Of a DNA stretch of 64,000 nucleotides, positions 17,009 to 25,328 are shown piece after piece; the stretch's first letter is position 1; every line of letters starts with the position of its first letter. Source of the stretch: Terriglobus albidus (GTDB taxonomy: Bacteria > Acidobacteriota > Terriglobia > Terriglobales > Acidobacteriaceae); contig NZ_JAGTAS010000053.1 of assembly GCF_025685425.1 (NCBI RefSeq), positions 62,001-126,000 of the forward strand. Reading direction: 5' to 3'. The notes under the pieces are model-generated. The model was not told the origin of the DNA. It did not search any database and saw only the letters and a program-made list of their open reading frames with translations. The translations under genes and the position numbers were made by a program.

Positions 17009-18195
17009 GCTGTCACCTCGTTCTGAAGTGCCGGCGCACAGGCCAAAGTGCTTATGAGCAGGATGGCCCACATTGGCAAAGAGAGCTCAAAGCGATCGGT
17101 ATCGGCCAGGCCCCGGATCAGGATGAAGAGCAGCAGACTATGGAACAGTGTTCGTACCTGAGGATTTGCCCGGCGGATATGCTGATAGAAGCTGCTGTAG
17201 ATGCCGGCGAACATGACCAGGCCGAGGACACCGTAGGTATAAAACTGCTGGATTAACTCATTGTGGGCGTGCCACGCTTCGAAGTCGCCAAAGGCCGGAA
17301 TGACATTTCGAAATCCGTGGAAGCCGTGCCCAATCCATGGGCTCTCTAATGCGCGCAGAAGAACGAAGCCCCATATCCCGATACGTCCGGTGAGTGTTTC
17401 GGCCTGGTTGCCCGCATTCGTATAGACGACGTAGTAGCTACTGATCAGCGGCCAGAAGAGCGCGAAGACGACAATGGCGCCCAGGATAGCTGTTCTGCGA
17501 GTAGCTGCTGATACTGTACGGTCACGGAGCAGGAGATAGGTCTGAGCAATGCAAAAGGCGAGGATGGTGCTCTTGCTCAGAGTTCGCACTAAGGTAATGG
17601 AGAGCAAGACCGGGGTGAAGCGCCAGCCTCGTGCAGCGCGGTTAAGGTATTGAGAGAAGTACACCCCTAACACGCAGATGAAGCCAATGGCGTTGGGACT
17701 GAAATACTCATCATCGCCAGGACGCAAGTCCTGCATGGTGGGCGAAAACCATGTCACTACCGCAATGAAACATGCCCCCCATACATACCCCTTCATGAGA
17801 GATTCCCCGGCGGCCGTGAGCGGTTGGTAACGCAAGATCATCCAGACGATGGCGACATCGGCGGCCATACCGCTCCAGTAACCCGCCGCAATCGGAATCG
17901 ATACGGTTACGCTCCAAGTAAGGCTGATTAGGGAAACGGTCAGAAAGCAGAGAACCCAACGGAACGGAGCCGTGACAGGCACGGCATTCGCATGGCCGCT
18001 GAAGATATAGAAGAGTGACCCGATAAGGAAGGCGAGATTCAGAGCGAGGCCAGCAATGGCTCCTGTCCGCGGTTCGGCTTGAAAGAACAGATACGAGAGA
18101 GCCAGTCGGGCCGCGAAGTAGAAGCCGACGGACGCGGGAAAAAGATAGGTCGACGTGCGCGAGACAGGATATGCAAGAGTTTCGGCCGCCATCAT
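17005..18195 (-). CDS. O-antigen ligase/polymerase family membrane protein
   Basis: 396 residues with about ten hydrophobic segments and one large periplasmic loop near the C-terminal half. That loop contains LTGRIGIWGFVL, SPWIGHGFHGF and WHAHNELIQQFYTYGVLGL; the H-N-x-x-I/L-Q element is typical of Wzy/WaaL proteins. It would polymerise or ligate lipid-linked repeat units at the periplasmic face. Sequence alone does not separate polymerase from ligase; in an operon with a flippase, a chain-length regulator and an exporter, a Wzy-type polymerase is the more likely role. Coupled by ATGA overlaps on both sides. Confidence 0.85.
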   Translation of the reverse strand: MMAAETLAYPVSRTSTYLFPASVGFYFAARLALSYLFFQAEPRTGAIAGLALNLAFLIGSLFYIFSGHANAVPVTAPFRWVLCFLTVSLISLTWSVTVSIPIAAGYWSGMAADVAIVWMILRYQPLTAAGESLMKGYVWGACFIAVVTWFSPTMQDLRPGDDEYFSPNAIGFICVLGVYFSQYLNRAARGWRFTPVLLSITLVRTLSKSTILAFCIAQTYLLLRDRTVSAATRRTAILGAIVVFALFWPLISSYYVVYTNAGNQAETLTGRIGIWGFVLLRALESPWIGHGFHGFRNVIPAFGDFEAWHAHNELIQQFYTYGVLGLVMFAGIYSSFYQHIRRANPQVRTLFHSLLLFILIRGLADTDRFELSLPMWAILLISTLACAPALQNEVTA

Positions 18196-19493
18196 CGCAC
18201 CTCCTCATAGGCAGCAGCCGGGAGGTTACGTGCCGCAAGCACAGAGAAGAGCGGAAGATACAGCAGCAGGTTCGCGACACCATAGGGAAGTCGCGCCGCC
18301 GCAAGTCCGACGATACCGAAGCGGGAAAGCAGATAGGGCATCAGGCAGACAGAGATGGTTCCGCCAATGACATTGAAGAGCATGACCATCCGGGAATGGT
18401 CATGCGCGAGCAAGGTGTATGTAGCCGTGACGCCCATGCCGGCAAACGCCGTACTGATGACAGCAAACGGGAGGACACCGGCAGAGGCCTCGGCGATCGT
18501 GTCTGAAGCCCATATCCGCAACAGGGGCAGCCCGAACGCTACCAGAATTGCCGCTCCAATCGTGACCAGGATTACGTTGCAAACAGTGGCGATGAGAACC
18601 TGTCTCCCCTGATCGTGCCTGGTGCCGGCGCCCGACGCGAAGTGAGGGAAGAGAAAATGGAGTCCAGCCGCGGCGACTCCATACAGTGGCTGCGTTAATT
18701 GCAGGCACAGGGCATACGCTGCAACCGCCTGCATGCCAAGATGCATGCCGAGAAAGATGCGGTCGACCTGGACGAAGATGACGGCCGATACGGCCTGAAG
18801 CCAGCTATAGATTCCGAACCGTAACAGGTCTTTGAGAACGTCCCGATCAAATGCAGGAGTGACCGAGCGAGCATGCATCAGCTTTGCAAGTTCATAGAAC
18901 TGCCATGCTGTCCCTATCACGGTGATGAGAGCGGTTGCGGCGACGATCGAAAGGATCGATGCATGCAGGATACTCAAAAACGCGGCGACCAAGAGAGTAA
19001 GAACGCGGGCGCAGAGGCTGATCCTGATGCTGGCTGCGTACCGCAGGAAGGCGCGTTGTGTGCTGACGCATACCGTTTCCAGCGCTCTTGAGAGTACGAT
19101 CAGCGCAGCCAGGCAAAGACTGAAAAAACATTGGCGGGTCAGCTCAGGGGTAACCAGTGTGAAGCGTTCTGCGGCCTCGCGGGAGAACACAAGAAGGATG
19201 ATTGCCAGTAGAGATCCAAGAGCGATATGAATGCTAAGGGTGTTACGGACGGTGCGTCGAATGGCAACCGGATCGTCCTGTTCAAGCCAGCGGCTCACCC
19301 TCTGGATATTGGCGTCACCGAAGCCGGAGGCTGCAACGCTTCCGATCGTTACAACGCTGGTGACAAGAGTCCAAAGGCCATACTGCGCGGCTCCGAGATG
19401 ATGCAGCACGACGGGAGCGACAATCAGCATTCCCAGTGGAAACGCCAGGTAATCGACGACGCCATACGCCGCATTGGCCAGATGCCGTTTCAT
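18192..19493 (-). CDS. Wzx-type polysaccharide flippase (MATE-like fold)
   Basis: 433 residues with about 12-14 membrane helices and few charged residues inside them. Family-like patterns include YGLWTLVTSVVTIGSVAASGFGDANIQRVS near the N-terminus (first helix pair) and VDRIFLGMHLGMQAVAAYAL in the middle. It would move undecaprenyl-linked repeat units across the inner membrane. It overlaps both neighbours by 4 nt. A second, unrelated flippase lies at 49793. Confidence 0.88.
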   Translation of the reverse strand: MKRHLANAAYGVVDYLAFPLGMLIVAPVVLHHLGAAQYGLWTLVTSVVTIGSVAASGFGDANIQRVSRWLEQDDPVAIRRTVRNTLSIHIALGSLLAIILLVFSREAAERFTLVTPELTRQCFFSLCLAALIVLSRALETVCVSTQRAFLRYAASIRISLCARVLTLLVAAFLSILHASILSIVAATALITVIGTAWQFYELAKLMHARSVTPAFDRDVLKDLLRFGIYSWLQAVSAVIFVQVDRIFLGMHLGMQAVAAYALCLQLTQPLYGVAAAGLHFLFPHFASGAGTRHDQGRQVLIATVCNVILVTIGAAILVAFGLPLLRIWASDTIAEASAGVLPFAVISTAFAGMGVTATYTLLAHDHSRMVMLFNVIGGTISVCLMPYLLSRFGIVGLAAARLPYGVANLLLYLPLFSVLAARNLPAAAYEEVR

Positions 19494-20728
19494 CTGCGTA
19501 CTCCGGGGATTCGATGGAGGGTGCGGTTTGCAGAGGCCGCAATTTGTTGTAGGAAGACCTTCTGTGCTGTCTCGGCCGGTATCTGTTCCCAGCGATCTCG
19601 AATGAGGAGTAAGGCTACGGTCAGCAAAAGGCTTACCGCAGTGAGAGCGAGAACGAGCAAGGTGCGGGGAGGAAATGACTTCTTTTCTGCAATGCCAGGT
19701 GCGTCGATGACACTGACGACTGGAACGTCTTTAGCTTCTTCAATGCGGGAGAGCTCATATTGCTGTGTAAGCAACTCGAATAGCGTCTCCTGGATACGAA
19801 GGTTACGATACAGCTCGGCATAGGGAACTGCGAGCTGTGGCAGGCTGCGAAGCGCAGGATACGGCTGATCGCTCGATACCGGAACGTCCACGCCGGAACT
19901 GGACGGTCCGGCAATGGAATTGAGCTTTTGCTGCAGGCTTCCAATACGCGACTCCGCGGACTTAACCCGGATGTTCTGGTCGCCATAGATCTGTCGAAGA
20001 GAGCTCAGACTTGACTGTTCGGCGATCAGCTCCGCCTGGACGCGCGCCATCGCATCGACCATGGCGCGCGTTTGCTCCTTGATGTCGATGGTTGTATGCG
20101 AGCTTGAGAAGTTGCTCAGCTCCTGCTGCGCACGTATTAAGTCGGCATGTGCGTTTTGCAGCCGTCGTTCAATAAAAACGCGTTCCTGATGTGCCGAAGT
20201 TGTCGATGTGTGCGTGAGCAGGAGGTTCAGTTCGTCGAGGTATCCCTGAGCCAGATCGCGGGCGCGGATACGGTCACTATCCTGTACCGTGATGGTGATA
20301 ACGCCGCTCTTCTTGTCTTCGGTGACGGAGGTGCGCCGCGCAAGCGTTTTGGCAGTGTCGATGCGGTAACGTTTGTCATAGACCTTTTGGAGATCGAAGC
20401 GTTCGATGAGGTGACCGCTGATTGTGCCGCTCTTGATCAGGTCGATGTAGAGTGCTGTCGTGTTTCCTGTGCCGAGTAGGGTTCCGGCAAGATTACTGAA
20501 GCTGTTGGAGCCACCTCCGAGAGCCCGCCCTGCCAACGCGGCGATCATCACCGAACTGGAGTTTGCATTCGCCGGTGGCATGATCATCGCCGTTGACGTG
20601 TAGCGCTTCGGAATCAGGAATGCCAGGACAAGGGAGCAGGTAGCAGCGACAAGAAAGACACGCATCAGCAGTCGCCGATGTTGCCATAGAATCTCGCCGT
20701 TATGAACCCAGACTGGAGTCTCGCTCAT
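19490..20728 (-). CDS. Wzz/GumC-type chain-length determinant
   Basis: 412 residues. TM1 is at ~22-40 (VFLVAATCSLVLAFLIPKRY), then a Wzz domain with YTSTAMIMPP, a long periplasmic coiled coil (~165-300), and TM2 at ~365-385 preceded by the family motif IDAPGIAEKKSFPPR. The C-terminal cytoplasmic tail (~30 residues) has no tyrosine-kinase domain. It sets polysaccharide length and connects to the outer-membrane exporter encoded just upstream. 4-nt overlaps on both sides. Confidence 0.9.
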   Translation of the reverse strand: MSETPVWVHNGEILWQHRRLLMRVFLVAATCSLVLAFLIPKRYTSTAMIMPPANANSSSVMIAALAGRALGGGSNSFSNLAGTLLGTGNTTALYIDLIKSGTISGHLIERFDLQKVYDKRYRIDTAKTLARRTSVTEDKKSGVITITVQDSDRIRARDLAQGYLDELNLLLTHTSTTSAHQERVFIERRLQNAHADLIRAQQELSNFSSSHTTIDIKEQTRAMVDAMARVQAELIAEQSSLSSLRQIYGDQNIRVKSAESRIGSLQQKLNSIAGPSSSGVDVPVSSDQPYPALRSLPQLAVPYAELYRNLRIQETLFELLTQQYELSRIEEAKDVPVVSVIDAPGIAEKKSFPPRTLLVLALTAVSLLLTVALLLIRDRWEQIPAETAQKVFLQQIAASANRTLHRIPGVRR

Positions 20729-23496
20729 AGCACACCTGCCACAGCGGCCGTGATTGCAATCGATGAGGCCAGTTGCGCCGTTGTCAGGAGATTGCGCCAG
20801 AAAAGAGACGCCCCAAGAATCTTCTGTGGAACGACAACCACATCGCCTGGATTGAGCTTGGTAGAGAGCACACTGCGCGGCAGGAAGCCACTATCGCGTC
20901 CCACCACAGAACCATTGGCGCGGATGATGAAGATCTGTTTCTCATTCGCAACCTCGGTAACTCCGCCTGCGCGGCGAAGATACCAGCCGGCAGCCTTACC
21001 TTCTGCAAAGGTGATCGCCGTCGCGTTGTAGACTTGTCCGTTCACAAGCACGAAGCCAGGACGTTTCGGAATCCGTAGGACGTCACCGGCGCGCACCTCG
21101 ATATCCACCGCTGTTCCTTCCCATGAGGCAATGTCGTTGGAGATGTGGATGACAAGGCGGCCGACCGCCGGTTGGTTCTTCAACCGGCTCAACACCTGTT
21201 CCTGCTGCGCCTGAATAATCTGCAGTGTTGAGGACTGATCATTGGCAGAGACTGCGGGCGCCAGCCTGGCAGCCGAAGAACTTGTCTCGATCTGCCGGAT
21301 CAGCTCCTGCCTCGTCTTCTCTTCAAGGACGCGAACCTCTTCACGAATCAGGACGGCCCCGGCCGGGTATGCTGTTTCGCGGAAGCCCCCGGCCCTTTTC
21401 AGGATGGAACTGAGCCGTTCTCCCTGCTGGATTCCATAGGAACCGGGATAGGAGACTTCGCCTTCCACCGTGATGGAGGCGGCGATATCGTTCCAGCCTG
21501 CGATCTGATGGATGGTCAGCACATCCCCGGGGCGAAGCACAACGTCGGAGGAACCCTTTCGGGTTGTGACTGCGGCGCCAATCGGGATCGAAGAACGCTG
21601 ACTGACGACGCGGTTGCCATTCACGATCTGATAACTGGTAAGGTCGGCGGCTTCCAGCAGCGCATCCCGCTTGAAGCCACCTGCAGTGCGGACCAGGTCA
21701 GCGGCGGTCATCCCTTCGGAGAGCGGATAGATTCCTGGACGCAGGACCTCTCCTGCGATCGTTACGCGGGGAGCGTCGGCCTCATATCGTCCAAAAACGC
21801 GTATGGTATCGAATGGCTGCAGCATGAGATCGATGTTGCCTGCGAGCGCCTCCGAGACGCTGAACTCGATTGTCGAAGGCCGCAGATCGGGAGCCTGAAG
21901 GCGTACGATCTCGCCCCGATCCGCCGGTTCCGGCAGCAGGTCCTGATAACTGTGAAGAACATCTGTAATGCGCATGCCATCGCGATATGCCGTGCGTCCC
22001 GGCCGGACGAGATGTCCTTCCGTATAAATGACCCGGCTGCTATACGGAAGAACACTGCCGACAAACAGACGATCGCCATCGCGAAGGTAGAACGGTTTCT
22101 CTTGTGTCGTGCGCAGGTCGTACGCTACGGTTTCACGCTGGTGATCGGGTGTAATTCGTTCAATCCGAATCTGGCTCGTCTCCGCCGAAGGAGCGGGCCC
22201 ACCGGCATCTTCTACAAGAGTCGAGACAGCGGTATTACCTTTTAGCTCATAGATGGCGGGACGCTTGATGGCTCCGTCGATCCAGACCTGGGGTCCCGAT
22301 GGAGGGACAAGCAGGGTATCTCCGGACTGCAATCGGATCTCGGATCTGACGCCATGCAGCATGAAGTCATAGAGGTCGATTTCGTCCAGCAGGCGGGTGC
22401 CGCGATAATGCCGCAGTATCCGCAGCGATCCGACGGCGGTAGGTCCTCCGGCAGCATAGAGTGCACTGAGTGGCGAAGAGACCGAAGTCAGTTCGTAAGC
22501 TCCGGGGCGCTGTACATCACCGACGACATAGATGCGGATATTCCGCGGACGAGCTACGGAGAGCTCAACCTGAATGTCCCGGAACTGTGTCCGAAGGCGG
22601 TCTGCCACCATGAGCTTCGCCTTCTCAAGGGATATTCCAGCGACTTCGATCGCTCCGGCCTCCGGCAGAACGATCTTGCCTTCCCGGTCGATCGTGCGCT
22701 GCAGGTTTTGAGAGACGCTGCCCCAAAGAGCAATGGTCAGGTTATCTCCCACTCCCAGCACGTACTCCGGGCCAAGGGGCACATCGGCAGCGATGTCAGG
22801 CGTGGTCTGGGCATTCTGGCTGTTTCTACGGAGGAAGACTTCGGAACCAAATCGCTTGAGCGATCGCGAGGGTTGAGGAATCTGTGTGTAGAGATCGCGG
22901 AGCGATGTCAGGTTATACGGCGTATCGCGATGAAGCACGCGGTCACGTGTTGCCGGATCCTCTTGCCGCTCCGGAGTCTCCTTTTGTGCGACAGGCTGTT
23001 TCGGCGTCTTTCGTCCCGCGGTGGTACTGGATAGTAGATCCGCATTGTCTGTCACGGCGTCGTTAGATGGCCTCAGATTCCGCGGACCGGCATCGACAGG
23101 AGAGGTCACGCCAGGAGCTTCGGCGTCGGTGAGATAGCCACGTGAGCGAAGAAAGGTGATGACGTTGTTGCGGAGTTCAGCATTGGTCTGCAGGCGCGTA
23201 TAGAGAGCCTGATCTGAGATGGAGTCCGGTTGAGTCGGATTGCCTTGTTGCGTCAGATATTCGGCGATGACCGTCTTGACCTCGATCATCGCATCGGGAT
23301 TGTCCTGCAGAACACGGATCACTTCCAGATAGGAGGCGGAGCCCTCCTGCGTACTGGTGTCCGTCAGGGATTGGGGACGCAGATTCTCCTGCTGCGAAGC
23401 CCGAGTGTCGTCCGTGCCGGCAGTGGAAGGCGACTGTGCCGGCAGATGCGTAGACAACCCGAAGATGCAGCAGCAGATAAGGACGAGCCGTTTCAT
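20725..23496 (-). CDS. Wza-like polysaccharide export protein with multiple SLBB domains
   Basis: ATG 23496 (GGGAG 6 nt upstream, ATGA overlap with the preceding gene) gives 923 residues; a longer ORF to 23856 reads into that gene. Signal peptide MKRLVLICCCIFGLSTHLPAQ. A low-complexity Pro/Gln/Arg region follows to ~210, then a Poly_export domain (GPEYVLGVGDNLTIALWG, GKIVLPEAGAIEVAG). About five or six SLBB beta-grasp repeats come next (YVVGDVQRPGAYEL, VWIDGAIKRPAIYEL, VTIAGEVLRPGIYPL, ITVEGEVSYPGSYGI, FVLVNGQVYNAT). A C-terminal hydrophobic helix (~900-923) ends the protein. It forms the periplasm-spanning export channel. More than twice Wza's ~380 residues, because of the extra SLBB copies. 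Confidence 0.9.
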   Translation of the reverse strand: MKRLVLICCCIFGLSTHLPAQSPSTAGTDDTRASQQENLRPQSLTDTSTQEGSASYLEVIRVLQDNPDAMIEVKTVIAEYLTQQGNPTQPDSISDQALYTRLQTNAELRNNVITFLRSRGYLTDAEAPGVTSPVDAGPRNLRPSNDAVTDNADLLSSTTAGRKTPKQPVAQKETPERQEDPATRDRVLHRDTPYNLTSLRDLYTQIPQPSRSLKRFGSEVFLRRNSQNAQTTPDIAADVPLGPEYVLGVGDNLTIALWGSVSQNLQRTIDREGKIVLPEAGAIEVAGISLEKAKLMVADRLRTQFRDIQVELSVARPRNIRIYVVGDVQRPGAYELTSVSSPLSALYAAGGPTAVGSLRILRHYRGTRLLDEIDLYDFMLHGVRSEIRLQSGDTLLVPPSGPQVWIDGAIKRPAIYELKGNTAVSTLVEDAGGPAPSAETSQIRIERITPDHQRETVAYDLRTTQEKPFYLRDGDRLFVGSVLPYSSRVIYTEGHLVRPGRTAYRDGMRITDVLHSYQDLLPEPADRGEIVRLQAPDLRPSTIEFSVSEALAGNIDLMLQPFDTIRVFGRYEADAPRVTIAGEVLRPGIYPLSEGMTAADLVRTAGGFKRDALLEAADLTSYQIVNGNRVVSQRSSIPIGAAVTTRKGSSDVVLRPGDVLTIHQIAGWNDIAASITVEGEVSYPGSYGIQQGERLSSILKRAGGFRETAYPAGAVLIREEVRVLEEKTRQELIRQIETSSSAARLAPAVSANDQSSTLQIIQAQQEQVLSRLKNQPAVGRLVIHISNDIASWEGTAVDIEVRAGDVLRIPKRPGFVLVNGQVYNATAITFAEGKAAGWYLRRAGGVTEVANEKQIFIIRANGSVVGRDSGFLPRSVLSTKLNPGDVVVVPQKILGASLFWRNLLTTAQLASSIAITAAVAGVL

Positions 23497-24749
23497 CGCA
23501 CACTCCCTGAAAGAACCTGCCGCCATTGCATGGACGCCATGATGTAACGCGCTCCTTCTACCAGATGAAAGCGAAGACGAAAAAAGATATAGGGAATCTG
23601 CTGCCGTAACCGGTAGAGCCTCGCAGCCAGGGAATCCTGTTCGGGTTTGCAGTGGATGGCTGGGGGAAGCCGGCGCGGAAGAAGCGCTACGCGAAGCGGA
23701 CGTCCCGCAAAGTCTTCTTTCCGAGTCAGTTCTTCTTCGAGAAGCAGATATAGCTTGCTTCCGGGAAAGTCGGTAAGCAGGGCGGTGCGGCCGTAGTGCG
23801 CGATCCAATACCGAGTCGCGGGCGAGAGGAGGGGCCCGGTGACGGCAGATACACACGAGGGAACAAATTCATCCAGGAGTTCCTGGGAGGTTGCCGCCGC
23901 AATGCCATACCCAAGGGCCGTCTTCTTATCTTCTTGCAGGCGTGAAAGAAGATCGGTCCAGAAAGCGGCCTCCGGCTTACGTACCTGCGTATGGTGCCGG
24001 AATTCAAGAAACCAGGAGAGCCGCGTAAATTCTCCGCGGATGTGTTTAAAAAGATGAAGCGCCTGGCCAAGATAGTGATCGATGGGCGATAACGATGGAA
24101 TGGAGACTCCTTCTCGTTGAATCCACTCCACTCGATGGAGTCGTTGCGAGCCTTCCGGCTCCAGGTGCAATTCGACCGACCGGTGGGGCGTAACTCTGTA
24201 AAGGTCGCTGAGCCGGGGATTGGAACGTCCAGGTGTCTTGAACTCCATACTCTTGCCGCTTACAGCGTGCAAGCGATAGCCGCATCGTTCGAGGACCGCA
24301 TGAGCTCGTTCGGCGCAGGCAGGATCTACAAGAAAGTCAAGGTCTAGCTGAGATCGCAACTCCATGCGAGGTACTGAGAAGGGACACAGCGTAATGCCCT
24401 TCAGGTTGGCGTACAGAATGTCCTCGTCCTGGAACGCGTGATTGAGTCGCAGAGTTTCTTCGAGAAACGCCGCTGAGCGCAGGGTATTGTCGGCAAGAGC
24501 CTGTTCCAGCTCCGCGTGGATAGCTGGTGGCAGGCTGTCTAACAACTGCAGGGATCTGAGCCGATCAAAGAAGTAAAGTGCAAGTCCGCTCACGTGCAGC
24601 CACTGCAACAGGCGAAGCCATTCAGCAGCCGATGGATTGACGTTGAGCAGATTGTTAATCTCGTTTGAGCAAAAAACTTCCATTACGGCCTGCCGCAGAC
24701 GATCATGGCGTCTGATTGGAGGACGTACGGACGTGCGCGGAACTTGCAT
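23493..24749 (-). CDS. NTP_transf_5-type putative nucleotidyltransferase
   Basis: The start at ATG 24749, 10 bases after the cupredoxin stop, gives 418 residues. The fold is that of the uncharacterised nucleotidyltransferase family found in exopolysaccharide and lasso-peptide loci: GLALYFFDRL, ILYANLKGITL, RSQLDLDFLVDP (the D-L-D catalytic pair at about 136-138), VELHLEP, and a helical C-terminal half with HLFKHIRGEFTRLSWFLEF. It probably modifies a sugar, lipid carrier or protein of the export system; the substrate is unknown. Coupled by ATGA to the exporter gene. Confidence 0.75.
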   Translation of the reverse strand: MQVPRTSVRPPIRRHDRLRQAVMEVFCSNEINNLLNVNPSAAEWLRLLQWLHVSGLALYFFDRLRSLQLLDSLPPAIHAELEQALADNTLRSAAFLEETLRLNHAFQDEDILYANLKGITLCPFSVPRMELRSQLDLDFLVDPACAERAHAVLERCGYRLHAVSGKSMEFKTPGRSNPRLSDLYRVTPHRSVELHLEPEGSQRLHRVEWIQREGVSIPSLSPIDHYLGQALHLFKHIRGEFTRLSWFLEFRHHTQVRKPEAAFWTDLLSRLQEDKKTALGYGIAAATSQELLDEFVPSCVSAVTGPLLSPATRYWIAHYGRTALLTDFPGSKLYLLLEEELTRKEDFAGRPLRVALLPRRLPPAIHCKPEQDSLAARLYRLRQQIPYIFFRLRFHLVEGARYIMASMQWRQVLSGSVR

Positions 24750-24759
24750 TGGTCGAACC

Positions 24760-25116
24760 CTACTCAACGACGTGGAGCGTGAGAGCCATCTGTCCGTGGC
24801 CGGTCCCACAGAAGATGAAGCATTGACCCGTGAAGTCACCGGCTTTTTCAGGAGTGAATGAGAGTATTGCAGGTGTGCCTTTGTTGATCTGGACCTTCTG
24901 GTCGAGATCGGCAAACTGGAGTCCGTGAGTGACATCACTGCTTTGAATTACGAATTCGACGGGTTCACCTTTTTTGACCGTGATCTCTGAAGGAGAAAAC
25001 TCAAAGCGCTTTGCTGAGATTTCGATACGGTGCGGCTCAGTGCCGGCATGAATCGGGCGGAATGATATCGCAGACATCAGTGTGAAAGAAGTAAGAAGGG
25101 TCCACTTGAATTTCAT
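24760..25116 (-). CDS. Exported CuA-type cupredoxin
   Basis: 118 residues with a signal peptide (1-24, ending IHAG). The cupredoxin barrel starts at IEISAKRFEFSPSEITVKKG. Ligands read H64 (VTHGLQ) and a CFIFCGTGHGQM loop, matching the C-x3-C-x3-H-x2-M binuclear CuA pattern of cytochrome oxidase subunit II and nitrous-oxide reductase. It has no membrane anchor or haem oxidase partner here, so it is a free periplasmic electron carrier or copper chaperone. It is the first gene of the exopolysaccharide operon, and its promoter region carries the TGTCA repeats at 25210-25273. Confidence 0.85.
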   Translation of the reverse strand: MKFKWTLLTSFTLMSAISFRPIHAGTEPHRIEISAKRFEFSPSEITVKKGEPVEFVIQSSDVTHGLQFADLDQKVQINKGTPAILSFTPEKAGDFTGQCFIFCGTGHGQMALTLHVVE

Positions 25117-25209
25117 CGGCTATCGGCTCCTGCAACGATCGTCAGTGAAAGATCATCCACAATGGGGATCCTTCGATTCGTTGACTGTAGTTAGCCGCTA
25201 AAACAGTGT

Positions 25210-25236
25210 TGTCATGTGTCTGTCAGGCGATTGTCA
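25210..25236 (+). promoter_or_regulatory. Three TGTCA direct repeats with 11-bp phasing (candidate response-regulator operator)
   Basis: TGTCA starts at 25210, 25221 and 25232, exactly 11 bp apart (one helical turn), two of them as TTGTCA. OmpR/PhoB-family regulators bind such head-to-tail half-sites as dimers. The same half-site in the same phasing occurs at 25258-25273 and before the response-regulator gene at 31463-31478. Confidence 0.6.
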
Positions 25237-25257
25237 GTGAAATGTTGGCCCTTACGG

Positions 25258-25273
25258 TGACAATGCTTTGACA
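25258..25273 (-). promoter_or_regulatory. Two inverted copies of the same operator half-site, 11 bp apart
   Basis: TGACA at 25258 and 25269 (TGTCA on the minus strand), 11 bp apart. This pair faces the triplet at 25210-25236 across 21 bp. The arrangement suits control of both divergent transcripts: the cupredoxin/EPS operon (minus) and the outer-membrane protein/cytochrome pair (plus). Confidence 0.6.
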
Positions 25274-25328
25274 ATGCGGCGACGAACCCGCGACACATTC
25301 CGGGTCATGTCTCGCTATCGTCTGCCTC

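Noticed and set aside
23497-23856. N-terminal extension of the SLBB exporter to 23856
   Set aside because: It would overlap the nucleotidyltransferase gene and lacks a signal peptide; ATG 23496 starts a clear signal sequence.
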